A stretch of DNA of 64,000 nucleotides from Paracoccus shanxieyensis (GCF_009711265.1 NZ_WMII01000013.1:1-64000), one strand, 5' to 3'. Positions 29,513 through 40,902 are shown, counted from the stretch's first letter. Program-made: numbers and translations. The notes: generated by a model not told the origin, from the letters alone.

Positions 29513-29555
29513 TTTTGGCGACAATGTTTCCGCGACAATACCCATTTCCGCGACA
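29513..29555. promoter_or_regulatory. GCGACA repeats in the LysR-DoxX intergenic region
   Basis: TTTTGGCGACA (29513-29523), TTTCCGCGACA (29527-29537) and TTTCCGCGACA (29545-29555) are direct repeats. They start just upstream of the lysR start codon and are a plausible regulator binding array. Confidence 0.4.
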
Positions 29556-29606
29556 GTGGCAAAGGCCTAGTTTCACCCTATCGAAATTCATCAAGGAAGA
29601 TGAAAA

Positions 29607-30002
29607 ATGACTGACAAGAATGCCGATATTGCGGCCTTTGTCCTGCGCGTCTCGACCGGGGCGGTGTTTCTGGTGCATGGCCTGACCAAGCTGTTCGTGT
29701 TCACGCCTTCGGGCACGGCGGGCTATTTTCAATCGCTGGGTCTGCCGGGGGCGCTTGGCTATCTGACCATGCTGATCGAGATCCTGGGCGGTCTGGCCCT
29801 GATCGCGGGCATCGCCACGCGCTGGGTGTCGCTGGTCATGGTGCCGGTGCTGCTGGGTGCGGCGCTGTTCGCCCATGCGGGCAATGGCTTTACCTTCAGC
29901 AATCCGGGCGGCGGCTGGGAATATCCTGTGCTGTGGGCCGTGGTCATGGGCGCGCTGTCGCTTTTGGGTGACGGGGCGTGGTCGCTGGGCCGCAAACGCT
30001 GA
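29607..30002 (+). CDS. DoxX family membrane protein
   Basis: 131 residues with four predicted helices: AAFVLRVSTGAVFLVHGLTK, GYLTMLIEILGGLALIAGIA, a third near residue 75, and a C-terminal one. This is the DoxX/YphA pattern. Members are linked to thiol or redox stress, but the reaction is usually unknown. It is divergent from the LysR regulator, a common pairing. An AAGGAAGATGAAA ribosome binding region precedes the ATG. A strong hairpin lies 43 bases after the stop. Confidence 0.88.
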   Translation: MTDKNADIAAFVLRVSTGAVFLVHGLTKLFVFTPSGTAGYFQSLGLPGALGYLTMLIEILGGLALIAGIATRWVSLVMVPVLLGAALFAHAGNGFTFSNPGGGWEYPVLWAVVMGALSLLGDGAWSLGRKR

Positions 30003-30017
30003 GCCCGACCCTGATAG

Positions 30018-30039
30018 CACACGGATCCCACACGGATCC
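30018..30039. repeat. 11-bp tandem duplication
   Basis: CACACGGATCC occurs twice back to back (30018-30028 and 30029-30039), between the DoxX stop and its terminator. Probably a simple slippage product. Confidence 0.6.
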
Positions 30040-30044
30040 CCTTG

Positions 30045-30073
30045 GGCGGCCTTGCGAAAATCGCATGGCCGCC
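30045..30073 (+). terminator. DoxX gene terminator
   Basis: GGCGGCC (30045-30051) pairs with GGCCGCC (30067-30073). Inside it TGCGA and TCGCA pair around an AAA loop, giving a long hairpin followed by TTGATTT. Confidence 0.75.
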
Positions 30074-30135
30074 TTGATTTGTCTGTCGCGTGAATTCTCC
30101 ATAATCCTCGGGGAACCGCATCAGGGAGGACACCG

Positions 30136-31638
30136 ATGGACAGGGATTATCTGCACCGCATCCGGCATGCGGCGCTGCGCGAACGTGTCGTCAGCGCCGA
30201 TCAGGCAGCCGGTCTGATCCGCGACGGCATGGTGCTTGGCATGTCGGGCTTTACCCGCGCCGGTGAGGCCAAGGCCGTGCCCATGGCGCTGGCCCAGCGG
30301 GCAAAGCACGATCCGCTGAAGGTCACGCTGATGACCGGGGCATCATTGGGCAATGATCTGGACAAGACGCTGGCCGAAGCGGGCGTGCTGTCGCGCCGCA
30401 TCCCCTTCATGTCCGATCCCGGTCTGCGCGCCGCGATCAATGCGGGCAAGGTCATGTATATCGACCAGCACCTGTCCGAGACGGTCGAGCAATTGCGCAC
30501 CCGGCAACTGCCCGCCGTCGATCTGGCCATTATCGAGGCGGTTGCGATCACCGAAACCGGTGGCATCGTGCCCACCACCTCGGTCGGCAACAGCGCGAGC
30601 TTTGCCATTCTGGCCGAGAAGGTCATCGTCGAGATCAACCTGAACCAGTCCGAGCATCTGCAGGGGCTGCATGACATCTATATCCCGACCTATTGGCCGA
30701 CACGCATTCCGATCCCGGTGGTGACGCCGGAAAGCCGGGTCGGGTTTCCCTTTATCCCGATCCCGCCGGAAAAGATCGCGGCCATCGTGATTTCGGAAAA
30801 GCTGGACAGTTCCTCGACCGTGACGCTGCCGGATGCCGAGACGCGGATGATCGCGGGCCATCTGACGGAGTTTCTGAAAAACGAAGTGTCGCGCGGGCGT
30901 CTGCCCGCGACGCTGCATCCCTTGCAAGCCGGGATCGGATCCATCGCCAATGCGGTGATGCATGGCTTCATCGACAGCCCGTTTCACGACCTGACGATGT
31001 ATTCCGAGGTCTTGCAGGATTCGACCTTTGATCTGATGGATGCGGGCAAGATGGTCTTTGCCTCGGGGTCGTCGATCACGCTCTCGGCGCCGAAATATGC
31101 CGATGTGATGGGGCGGTTTCAGGACTTCAAGTCAAAGCTGGTGCTGCGCCCGCAAGAGATCTCGAACCATCCCGAGGTGGTGCGCCGGCTGGGGCTGATC
31201 GCCATCAACACGGCGCTGGAATTCGACATCTATGGCAATGTGAATTCCACGCATGTCATGGGCACGCAGATGATGAACGGCATCGGCGGCTCGGGGGATT
31301 TCGCGCGCAACGCCTATCTGTCGGTCTTTGTCACCAAATCGCTGGCCAAGGGCGGGCGGGTGTCGTCGGTCGTGCCGATGGTCAGCCATGTCGATCATAC
31401 CGAGCATGACGTGGATATTCTGGTGACCGAGCAGGGGCTGGCCGATCTGCGCGGGCTGGCGCCGCGCGAACGGGCGCGCGTCATCATCGCCAATTGCGTG
31501 GCCCCGGAATGGCGCGATGCGATTGCGGATTATCACGACCGCGCCGTGCTGCGCGGCGGCCACACGCCGCATCTGCTGGAGGAGGCGCTGAGCTGGCATG
31601 ACCGGCTGCGGCGCACCGGATCCATGCGGGCCGAGTGA
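30136..31638 (+). CDS. succinate/acetate CoA-transferase (acetyl-CoA hydrolase family)
   Basis: 500 residues of the SCACT class (AarC/Cat1-like), which swap CoA between succinate, acetate or propionate. Family blocks seen are GMVLGMSGFTRAGEAKAVP (near residue 34), the central MYSEVLQDSTFDLMDAGKM (near residue 287, containing the likely active-site Glu) and NGIGGSGDFARNAYLSVFVT (near residue 380). The C-terminal part has LVTEQGLADLRGLAPRERA. It may feed acetate or propionate carbon into the TCA cycle or recycle succinyl-CoA. Single gene, with CAGGGAGGA before the ATG and a strong terminator after it. Confidence 0.9.
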   Translation: MDRDYLHRIRHAALRERVVSADQAAGLIRDGMVLGMSGFTRAGEAKAVPMALAQRAKHDPLKVTLMTGASLGNDLDKTLAEAGVLSRRIPFMSDPGLRAAINAGKVMYIDQHLSETVEQLRTRQLPAVDLAIIEAVAITETGGIVPTTSVGNSASFAILAEKVIVEINLNQSEHLQGLHDIYIPTYWPTRIPIPVVTPESRVGFPFIPIPPEKIAAIVISEKLDSSSTVTLPDAETRMIAGHLTEFLKNEVSRGRLPATLHPLQAGIGSIANAVMHGFIDSPFHDLTMYSEVLQDSTFDLMDAGKMVFASGSSITLSAPKYADVMGRFQDFKSKLVLRPQEISNHPEVVRRLGLIAINTALEFDIYGNVNSTHVMGTQMMNGIGGSGDFARNAYLSVFVTKSLAKGGRVSSVVPMVSHVDHTEHDVDILVTEQGLADLRGLAPRERARVIIANCVAPEWRDAIADYHDRAVLRGGHTPHLLEEALSWHDRLRRTGSMRAE

Positions 31639-31654
31639 GGCTGGGTGAATGACG

Positions 31655-31683
31655 AAACGCCCCGCGAGATCTGCGGGGCGTTT
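31655..31683. terminator. terminator between the CoA-transferase and metQ
   Basis: AAACGCCCCGC (31655-31665) and GCGGGGCGTTT (31673-31683) form an 11-bp perfect stem with a 7-base loop. The A and T ends make it usable from both strands between convergent genes. Confidence 0.88.
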
Positions 31684-31703
31684 GCGTATCGCGCGGTCGC
31701 GAT

Positions 31704-31727
31704 TGAGTATTTGCAGAACGAAGAAGC
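31704..31727 (+). repeat. copy 1 of a 24-bp interspersed repeat (TGAGTATTTG family)
   Basis: The 24 bases start TGAGTATTTGCAGAAC and end GAAGAAGC. They directly abut the metQ stop codon. Two more copies lie at 48992-49015 and 49034-49057. Confidence 0.75.
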
Positions 31728-32504
31728 TTACCAGGCCGGGATGACAGCGCCGGTATATTTGTCCTGGATGTATTTCTTGACCTCGGGGGAGTTGTAGGAT
31801 TCCACGAGGGTCTTGGCCCAGGGCGCGTCCTTGTCGGCGGTGCGCACCACGATGATATTGGCATAGGGGCCATCGGCATTTTCGATGGCGATGGCGTCTT
31901 TTTCCGGGTTCAGGCCAGCTTCCAGCGCGTAATTGGTGTTGATGACCGCGACATCGGTATCGGCCAGCGCGCGGGGCAGCTGGGCGGCATCGAGTTCAAG
32001 GAAGCGCAGGTTCTTGGCGTTTTCCGTCACGTCCAGCGGCGTGGGCGACAGGCCCGCATCGGGGTTCACGGTGATGAGGCCCTTGGCTTGCAGCAAAAGC
32101 AGCGCGCGACCGCCATTGGTCGGGTCGTTCGGGATCGCCACGCGACCGCCCTCGGGCAGGTCGTCCAGCGATTTCAGCTTTTGCGCATAGACGCCCATCG
32201 GCGTGGTGATGGTCTTGCCGATGCTGACCAGATCGAAGCCGCGATCCTTGATCTGGTTGTCCAGATAGGGCTGGTGCTGGAAGCTGTTGGCATTCAGGTC
32301 GCCATCGTTCAGCGCCTGATTGGGCACGACGTAATCGGTGAATTCCACGATGTCGATGGTCAGGCCCTTGGTTTCGGCGACCTTGGCGACCTGTTCCATG
32401 ATTTCGGCATGTTCGCCGACCGAGACGCCGACCTTGATTTCCTCGGCCGAGGCCATACCGGCGACCAGCGCCATGGCCGATGCGAGAAGGGCGATTTTAC
32501 GCAT
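31728..32504 (-). CDS. metQ: methionine ABC transporter substrate-binding protein (MetQ/NlpA family)
   Basis: 258 residues. The signal peptide MRKIALLASAMALVAGMASA is followed by the mature start EEIKVGVSVGEHAEIMEQVA. There is no lipobox cysteine, so it should be a free periplasmic protein, unlike the lipoprotein E. coli MetQ. Family features are VEFTDYVVPNQALNDGDLNA (near residue 55), NSFQHQPYLD, and AVINTNYALEAGL near the ligand site. It is the third gene of metN-metI-metQ on the minus strand, 15 bases after metI. The ligand is likely methionine by operon context. Confidence 0.9.
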   Translation of the reverse strand: MRKIALLASAMALVAGMASAEEIKVGVSVGEHAEIMEQVAKVAETKGLTIDIVEFTDYVVPNQALNDGDLNANSFQHQPYLDNQIKDRGFDLVSIGKTITTPMGVYAQKLKSLDDLPEGGRVAIPNDPTNGGRALLLLQAKGLITVNPDAGLSPTPLDVTENAKNLRFLELDAAQLPRALADTDVAVINTNYALEAGLNPEKDAIAIENADGPYANIIVVRTADKDAPWAKTLVESYNSPEVKKYIQDKYTGAVIPAW

Positions 32505-32519
32505 GAAATTTCCTTTCAG

Positions 32520-33194
32520 TTACCGGCCCCGGTTGCGGGGGGCGCGTTTGTCAAAGCGCGATGCGATCCATTCGCCCAGCGACTGGACCAGTTGCACCAG
32601 CACGATCAGGATGACCACGACGGCCAGCATCACCTCGGGCATGAAGCGCTGATAGCCGTAGCGGATGCCAAGGTCGCCCAGACCTTCGCCGCCGACCGCG
32701 CCGACCATGGCGGAATAGCCGATCAGGCTGACCACGGCGAGCGTCAGGCCAAGGATGATGCCGGGCATCGCCTCGGGGATCAGCACTTTCCTGACGATCT
32801 GGCCGGGGGTGGCGCCCATGGCGCGGGCGGCCTCGATCAACCCGGCATCGACTTCGCGGATGGCGGTTTCGATCAGCCGGGCGATGAAAGGCGCGGCGGC
32901 GATCGTCAGGGGCACGATCGCGGCGGTCGTGCCGATCGAGGTGCCGGCCAGCAGGCGCGTCAGCGGGATGATGGCGACGACAAGGATGATGAAGGGCGTC
33001 GAGCGCGCAGCATTGACCACAAGCCCCAGCACCGTGTTCAGCACCGGCGCGGACAGCAATTCGCCGCGGCGCGAGGTGGCCAGAAACACGCCCAGCGGAC
33101 CGCCGATCAGCGTGCCGATCAGCGCCGACATCGCCACCATGTAAAGCGTTTGCAGGGTCGATTCCCACAGGATCGGCGCGAGGTTAGTCCACAT
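32520..33194 (-). CDS. metI: methionine ABC transporter permease
   Basis: About 224 residues from the ATG at 33194; a TTG at 33200 would add two residues. Five to six helices with the permease signature around EAARAMGATPGQIVRKVLIP (near residue 135), the EAA loop contacting MetN. It ends in a short basic tail. Its start overlaps the end of metN by 11 bases, indicating translational coupling. Confidence 0.92.
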   Translation of the reverse strand: MWTNLAPILWESTLQTLYMVAMSALIGTLIGGPLGVFLATSRRGELLSAPVLNTVLGLVVNAARSTPFIILVVAIIPLTRLLAGTSIGTTAAIVPLTIAAAPFIARLIETAIREVDAGLIEAARAMGATPGQIVRKVLIPEAMPGIILGLTLAVVSLIGYSAMVGAVGGEGLGDLGIRYGYQRFMPEVMLAVVVILIVLVQLVQSLGEWIASRFDKRAPRNRGR

Positions 33195-34215
33195 AGCCAA
33201 GCACCTCGGTCAGCAATCCGTGTTCTTCAAGGAAACGCTGCGATTCCCTCAGCCGGTCGGCGGGCAGCCCGACGATCAGGCTGCCGAAGGGCTGGTCGCC
33301 GATCTCCTCGATGGCACCGGCGAGGATATTGACGCTGATGCCGCGCTCGGCGGTCAGGCGTGCCAGCATCGGATCGGTCGCGTGGCTGCCGGTGAAGGTG
33401 ATCTGCACCACCGCCTGTGCCCCGGCATCCGGGCGCAGCCGGGCGGTCACGAATTGCGGCACGGTGACGCCGGTCACGCCTTGCAGGAAGGATCGCGTCG
33501 TCGGATGGCTGGGGCGCGAGAAGACGGCATAGGTTTCGCCCGATTCGACGATCTGGCCGTTTTCGATCACCGCGACATGGCTGCAGATGTCGCGCACCAC
33601 GGCCATTTCATGGGTGATGAGCAGGATCGTCAGGCCCAGATCGCGGTTGATCCGGGCCAGCAGGTCCAGCACCTGCCGCGTGGTGTCAGGATCCAGCGCC
33701 GATGTCGCCTCATCCGAAAGCAGCACCTTGGGGCCGGTCGCCAGCGCGCGGGCGATGCCGACGCGCTGTTTCTGCCCGCCCGACAGTTCCGCCGGATAGC
33801 GGTTGGCCTGCGCGGTCAGCCCGACCCGCTCGATCAGTTCGGCCACGCGGGCGGCGGTGTTCGTCTGGCCCGCGATTTCAAGCGGCAGGGCGATGTTTTC
33901 GGCCACCGTGCGCGAGGCGAGCAGGTTGAAATGCTGGAAGATCATCCCGACCTCGCGCCGGATGCCGCGCAGATCCGCGCCCGAGGCCGTGCCGACATCG
34001 CGCCCGTTCACCGTGACCGTGCCGGCGCTGGGGCGTTCCAGCCCGTTCACCATGCGCAGCAGCGTCGATTTGCCCGCGCCCGACCGCCCGATGATGCCGG
34101 TGACCGCACCTTGCGGCACCGACAGGTTGATGTCCTGCAAGGCCACGACATCGCTGCCGCCCTTTTGCGGATAGCGGCGCGTCACGCCGTGAAATGAGAT
34201 TGCCGCGTCCTGCAT
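33184..34215 (-). CDS. metN: methionine ABC transporter ATP-binding protein
   Basis: 343 residues. Walker A is GIIGRSGAGKSTLL (near residue 37), the signature is LSGGQKQRVGIARAL (near residue 143) and Walker B is VLLSDEATSALDPDT. The C-terminal NIL (ACT-like) domain (about 265-343, VQITFTGSHATDPMLARLTA) allosterically senses methionine in this family and supports the substrate assignment. First gene of metNIQ. The 140-base leader toward tpiA shows an inverted repeat but no SAM-riboswitch consensus that I could recognise. Confidence 0.94.
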   Translation of the reverse strand: MQDAAISFHGVTRRYPQKGGSDVVALQDINLSVPQGAVTGIIGRSGAGKSTLLRMVNGLERPSAGTVTVNGRDVGTASGADLRGIRREVGMIFQHFNLLASRTVAENIALPLEIAGQTNTAARVAELIERVGLTAQANRYPAELSGGQKQRVGIARALATGPKVLLSDEATSALDPDTTRQVLDLLARINRDLGLTILLITHEMAVVRDICSHVAVIENGQIVESGETYAVFSRPSHPTTRSFLQGVTGVTVPQFVTARLRPDAGAQAVVQITFTGSHATDPMLARLTAERGISVNILAGAIEEIGDQPFGSLIVGLPADRLRESQRFLEEHGLLTEVLGYVD

Positions 34216-34297
34216 CGGTCCTTCCTGAGATCAAGGGCTGACCTATGCGCGCAAGCCCGGCTTTTGCAAGGGGCAGATGCCTGCGAAAACAGCAACG

Positions 34298-34329
34298 CCA
34301 TTCCATCCCGCGCGTCTGGGATGGAATGG
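34298..34329 (-). terminator. 12-bp inverted repeat after tpiA
   Basis: CCATTCCATCCC (34298-34309) and GGGATGGAATGG (34318-34329) are exact reverse complements with an 8-base loop. They start 28 bases after the tpiA stop. A T-rich stretch lies some distance further, so terminator is likely; an operator for metN is the alternative. Confidence 0.55.
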
Positions 34330-34356
34330 TGTCCTTTTTCGCGAAAATTTCTGCGC

Positions 34357-35085
34357 TCAGGCGGCAGAAAGTGCGGTGATGATCGGGCCGAAATCGGCGG
34401 CTTTCAGGCTGGCCCCGCCGACCAGCGCGCCATTCACATGCGGGATGGCAAAGATCTCGGCGGCATTGCCCGGCTTGACCGAGCCGCCATAGAGCAGGGT
34501 GATGTCCGCACCATCGGCGAAGCGCGCGGACAGGCGGTCGCGCATCAGGGCGTGGACCTCGGCGATCTGGGCATCGGTGGGGGTGCGGCCGGTGCCGATG
34601 GCCCAGACGGGTTCATAGGCGATGACGGTATTGGCGGCGGTGGTGCAATCGGGGACCGAAGCGGCAAGCTGGGCCGAGATCACGTCAAGCGTGGCGCCGC
34701 TGTCGCGCTGGGTTTCGGTTTCGCCGACGCAGATCGCGGCGACCAGCCCGGCCTGATGCGCGGCGATGGCCTTGGCGGCCACCTGCGGATCGGTTTCGGC
34801 ATGATCGGTGCGGCGTTCGGAATGGCCAAGGATGACGTGGCTTGCGCCCACGTCGCGCAGCTGCGCCGCCGCGATGTCGCCGGTATGCGCGCCCGAGGCA
34901 TTGGCATGGCAGTCCTGACCGCCGGTCGCGATGCCTGTGGCCGCGACGGCCTGAATCAGCGTGGCGGGCGGGCAGATCAGCACGTCACATTCGGCGGGGG
35001 TGGCGCGGATCTGGTCGATCTCGGCCAGCGATGCCAGCGTGCCATTCATTTTCCAGTTGCCAGCGGCAAGTTTGCGCGGGGCCAT
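34357..35085 (-). CDS. tpiA: triose-phosphate isomerase
   Basis: Interconverts dihydroxyacetone phosphate and glyceraldehyde 3-phosphate. 242 residues of a TIM barrel. Lys12 is in AAGNWKMNG, the catalytic His in [11 protein letters not shown] (near residue 91), and the catalytic Glu in [17 protein letters not shown] (near residue 158). The phosphate loop is [12 protein letters not shown] (near residue 203). It has its own start after a GGGAGAGG site and is separated from metN by an inverted repeat. Confidence 0.96.
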   Translation of the reverse strand: MAPRKLAAGNWKMNGTLASLAEIDQIRATPAECDVLICPPATLIQAVAATGIATGGQDCHANASGAHTGDIAAAQLRDVGASHVILGHSERRTDHAETDPQVAAKAIAAHQAGLVAAICVGETETQRDSGATLDVISAQLAASVPDCTTAANTVIAYEPVWAIGTGRTPTDAQIAEVHALMRDRLSARFADGADITLLYGGSVKPGNAAEIFAIPHVNGALVGGASLKAADFGPIITALSAA

Positions 35086-35217
35086 CAGCCTCTCCCTTAT
35101 GTCGGTCTGACAAGGGGATAGGGGCGGCAGCCCGGCGGATCAAGCGGGGTTTGGGATGTGTGCGCTAACGCCCGGAAAAGAAGTCCGCCGGCAAAGACGT
35201 CCGCTGGGGAAAGAAGC

Positions 35218-35580
35218 TCAGGCCTTGGCGCCGGGAATGGCGAAGCTGACGGATTCGCCGCAGCCGCAGGCCTCGGTCACATTCGGGTTGCGGAACTTGA
35301 AGCCCGATTCCAGCAGGCCGGTTTCATAGTCGATTTCGGTGCCGAAGATATACATCTGCGCCGTCGGCGCGATCAGCACGCGGGCGTCGCCCTGTTCCAC
35401 GACCTCATCGCCGGGGCTGGCGGCATCGGCCATTTCCATGGTGTATTCCATGCCCGCGCAGCCGCCCTTCTTCAGCCCGATGCGCAGGCCGCTGGAGGAT
35501 TTCGACGCCATCAGCCGCGCGATATGCTTTTCAGCCGCAGGGGTGATGGACACGGGGGCCTTGCCGGGGATCGAAAACAT
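35218..35580 (-). CDS. A-type iron-sulfur carrier (IscA/ErpA/SufA family)
   Basis: 120 residues from the ATG at 35580. The frame extends 18 codons further, but MFSIPGKAPVSITPAAEKHI is the family-like start. The three cluster-binding cysteines are present: GGCAGMEY (near residue 46) and the C-terminal CGCGES (near residue 106). It delivers [2Fe-2S] or [4Fe-4S] clusters to apoproteins. It is divergent from rpsD. No isc or suf genes are adjacent, so which paralogue it is stays open. Downstream there is a short imperfect 17-base tandem repeat near 35170-35205. Confidence 0.9.
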   Translation of the reverse strand: MFSIPGKAPVSITPAAEKHIARLMASKSSSGLRIGLKKGGCAGMEYTMEMADAASPGDEVVEQGDARVLIAPTAQMYIFGTEIDYETGLLESGFKFRNPNVTEACGCGESVSFAIPGAKA

Positions 35581-35641
35581 CGCGTCTTCCTTATACGTTG
35601 CCCCATATGTAAGAGCATCGCCGCATCTGCTCAAGGGGTGC

Positions 35642-35669
35642 TTGACACTGGCGCGAACGCGGCTATAAG
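35642..35669 (+). promoter_or_regulatory. strong sigma-70 promoter of rpsD
   Basis: TTGACA (35642-35647) and TATAAG (35664-35669) are 16 bases apart. Transcription would begin near 35676, giving a leader of about 105 bases. The leader holds a CCCC-GCAA-GGGG hairpin at 35694-35705 that could take part in S4 autoregulation. Confidence 0.8.
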
Positions 35670-35781
35670 CGCCGCTTCATTGGTGTTGGTGGACCCCGCA
35701 AGGGGAAACCTGTCGGCCGGGTTGCAAGATCCGGTGTCAAAGGACAACGCCCTTCGACAATATACATGAAGGAGATCAGCC

Positions 35782-36402
35782 GTGACCAAACGCACGTCTG
35801 CCAAGTACAAGATCGACCGCCGCATGGGCGAAAACATCTGGGGCCGCGCCAAGTCGCCGCTGAACAAGCGCGAATACGGCCCTGGCCAGCACGGTCAGCG
35901 CCGCAAGGGCAAGCTGTCCGACTTCGGCACCCAGCTGCGCGCCAAGCAGAAGCTGAAAGGCTATTACGGCGATCTGACCGAAAAGCAATTCCGCCGCATC
36001 TATGCGGAAGCCGAGCGCGTCAAGGGTGACACCGGTGAAAACCTGGTCGGCCTGCTGGAGCGCCGTCTGGATGCCGTCGTCTATCGCGCGAAATTCGTCG
36101 CCACCATCTTTGCCGCACGTCAGTTCGTGAACCACGGCCATGTGGAAGTGAACGGCCAGCGCGTCAACATCGCGTCCTACCGCGTCAAAGAGGGCGATGT
36201 CGTCGCCATCCGCGACCGTTCGCGTCAACTGGCGATCGTTCTGGAAGCCGTGGCTCTGACCGAGCGTGACGTTCCCGACTATCTGGAAGTCGACCACAAC
36301 AAGATGACCGCGACCTTCGTGCGCACTCCGGCTTTGGGCGATGTGCCTTATGCCGTGCAGATGGAACCGAACCTGGTCGTCGAATTCTACGCCAAGAACT
36401 GA
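35782..36402 (+). CDS. rpsD: 30S ribosomal protein S4
   Basis: 206 residues with GTG start at 35782 after a strong AAGGAG. The N-terminus [20 protein letters not shown] and [16 protein letters not shown] match alphaproteobacterial S4. The S4 RNA-binding domain (about 95-160) contains [20 protein letters not shown] and [21 protein letters not shown]4 nucleates 30S assembly on 16S rRNA. It stands alone, outside the alpha operon, as is usual in alphaproteobacteria, with its own promoter and terminator. Confidence 0.97.
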   Translation: MTKRTSAKYKIDRRMGENIWGRAKSPLNKREYGPGQHGQRRKGKLSDFGTQLRAKQKLKGYYGDLTEKQFRRIYAEAERVKGDTGENLVGLLERRLDAVVYRAKFVATIFAARQFVNHGHVEVNGQRVNIASYRVKEGDVVAIRDRSRQLAIVLEAVALTERDVPDYLEVDHNKMTATFVRTPALGDVPYAVQMEPNLVVEFYAKN

Positions 36403-36425
36403 TCCCTTCAGTTCGCCGGATTTCG

Positions 36426-36452
36426 GGCCGTCCCTTCGGGGGCGGCCTTTTT
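36426..36452 (+). terminator. rpsD terminator
   Basis: GGCCGTCCC (36426-36434) pairs with GGGGCGGCC (36439-36447, one G-T pair) around a TTCG tetraloop, followed by five T. Confidence 0.93.
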
Positions 36453-36563
36453 CGTTGTTGTGCCCCGCCTGCATCACAAACGCCGGAGGTTGTGCCGCGC
36501 CGGATTGAAACCATGGCGGCATTTCGGCTTTAACTGCGCTGGTTGGTCAAATCGGGGGCGATC

Positions 36564-37400
36564 ATGCGGGCATTGTCGGGGCTGTTTCTGGTGGCTGTCA
36601 TCACGGGGCTAAGCGGCCCTGCCATGGCGCAGGACATCGCGACCCAGCCCGTGTCCGAGGCCGTGCCCGAGGCCGCAGGCGCCGCTGCGCCTGCCGCGCC
36701 GGATGTGGCGCAGGTCGCGCCCGCCGATGCCGCAACCGCCGGTGCTGAAACCGCCGATGCCGCGACCCCAGCCGAAAGCGCTCCCCTGCTGGACCTTGCC
36801 ATGCCCGATGAGCCCGCGCCCGCAACCCAGCCGCAGCAGGACGCGCAAGCCACCCCGTCGCGCGCCGAAAAGGTCTGGACCTGCGAAAGCTCGATCGCGG
36901 GCACCCGCACCGAGATCGGCTATGTGCGCGATGACGAATTCCGCGCCAATGTCGGTCGGGTGGAAAAGAACTTCTCGGGCTGGGGCAAGATTTCCTGCCC
37001 CGGCTACGTCACCCTGCGCGAGATCCTGCGCCGCAATGCCATGACCGATGACGGCAGCTATTGCCTGTTGTGGGACAGCCAGAACGACACCTATATCGGC
37101 GCGCAGCAGGGGCCGCGCAAAGGCAACGCCGTTTGCCGCAAGACCTTCTGCGAACGGGTGAACAGCACGCGCGCCGCCACCTTCCGCAATGCCAATGCGA
37201 TGGCGGTGTCAGGCTTTGATGCGATCACCCAGCGGCCCGGCGCTGCGGTGCTGGCCGCGACCTCGGGCTCGGTGGTCGGCACGCTGGAAGCGGCGGGCGC
37301 GGCTGCGGTGGGGGTTGCCGCATCGCCCGTGGCCGTGGGCTCGATGGTCATCGGCTCGGCCGCGGTGGGCGGCACGATGTGGTATTGCTCGGAAGGCTAA
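36564..37400 (+). CDS. secreted Ala/Pro-rich protein of unknown function
   Basis: About 278 residues from the ATG at 36564 (a TTG at 36543 is less likely). The signal peptide MRALSGLFLVAVITGLSGPA ends near PAMAQ. About 80 residues of Ala/Pro/Glu/Asp-rich linker follow. Then comes a compact domain with paired cysteines (VWTCESS, ISCPGYV, SYCLLWD, AVCRKTFC), suggesting disulfides in the periplasm. The last 60 residues are Gly/Ala/Val-rich and hydrophobic (VAASPVAVGSMVIGSAAVGG) and could sit in a membrane. I do not recognise the family. It ends overlapping the convergent gene by 4 bases. Confidence 0.75.
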   Translation: MRALSGLFLVAVITGLSGPAMAQDIATQPVSEAVPEAAGAAAPAAPDVAQVAPADAATAGAETADAATPAESAPLLDLAMPDEPAPATQPQQDAQATPSRAEKVWTCESSIAGTRTEIGYVRDDEFRANVGRVEKNFSGWGKISCPGYVTLREILRRNAMTDDGSYCLLWDSQNDTYIGAQQGPRKGNAVCRKTFCERVNSTRAATFRNANAMAVSGFDAITQRPGAAVLAATSGSVVGTLEAAGAAAVGVAASPVAVGSMVIGSAAVGGTMWYCSEG

Positions 37401-37942
37401 AGCCTGCGGTACAGCTGCGGATAATCCCTGACCAGCGCATCGGCATCGACGCGCAGATCGGCGCTGAACCCATCGCTTTCATAGCGGTAAAGATCATCCT
37501 CAAGCCGGGTATAGTGCTGCCGCATGGGCCGGGCGCGAAAGCGGCGGAATTCGCCGGGCAGGGGGATATAGGCGGCCTGAACCTCGGCGGATTGCCCGAC
37601 CGCCAGCCCAAGGCGCAGGATCGGCAGGGTATTCGTTGACGGCGACATGCCCAGATCCACGTCGAGGCAGCCCGCCAGCAGCGGCAGCGCACCGCCATTC
37701 GACAGATCGTGCCAACGGCCAAAGCCGTCCGCCCGCAGATGCAGCCGCGGCCCGCTGGTCAGGCAGGCCAGCACTTCGCGGGTGCGGGACTGTGCATCGG
37801 CGATGACGATATAGAAGCCGCCATCCTCGCTGTCGCGGATCCCGGCGACGCTGCCCGACAGGCGCAGCCCTGCGGCGTCGCGATCAAGCTGGCAATGCTC
37901 GATCCCTCTACCATTCGCGTCCTGCCAGCGTGCGATTGTCAT
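37397..37942 (-). CDS. putative glycolipid-binding family protein (DUF1089-like)
   Basis: 181 residues. The start MTIARWQDANGRGIEHCQLD, the middle FYIVIADAQSRTREVLACL and the end RYESDGFSADLRVDADALVR then DYPQLYRR resemble the putative glycolipid-binding family, whose members form a beta-sandwich. Nothing identifies a ligand. No signal peptide or membrane segment is visible. It is convergent with the preceding secreted-protein gene, with a 4-base overlap. Upstream lies the aconitase terminator. Confidence 0.7.
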   Translation of the reverse strand: MTIARWQDANGRGIEHCQLDRDAAGLRLSGSVAGIRDSEDGGFYIVIADAQSRTREVLACLTSGPRLHLRADGFGRWHDLSNGGALPLLAGCLDVDLGMSPSTNTLPILRLGLAVGQSAEVQAAYIPLPGEFRRFRARPMRQHYTRLEDDLYRYESDGFSADLRVDADALVRDYPQLYRRL

Positions 37943-37962
37943 GACACCCCCGCCAGCCCAAT

Positions 37963-37990
37963 GAAAAAGACCCCGGAGAGTTCCGGGGCC
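37963..37990 (-). terminator. acnA terminator
   Basis: On the minus strand, GGCCCCGGA and TCCGGGGTC form the stem around a 4-base loop (plus-strand arms 37969-37977 and 37982-37990). It is followed by TTTTTC, about 43 bases after the acnA stop. Confidence 0.88.
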
Positions 37991-38032
37991 TTCATCACGT
38001 TCAGGGCAAGATGTCGATTTGGCAGGGCAAGA

Positions 38033-40804
<2,772 letters not shown>

Positions 40805-40902
40805 GGTTCGGCTCCCTGATCCTTGCAAAAGGTGGCTGACTGACTGTCTCGGGGAAAGATGTGCGCCTTTTCAACATGCGGTTCAAGGGTCGGGGTGCAA
40901 TT

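Noticed and set aside
34216..34356. SAM riboswitch upstream of metN
   Set aside because: The only clear structure is a 12-bp inverted repeat better explained as the tpiA terminator; no SAM-family consensus was recognised.
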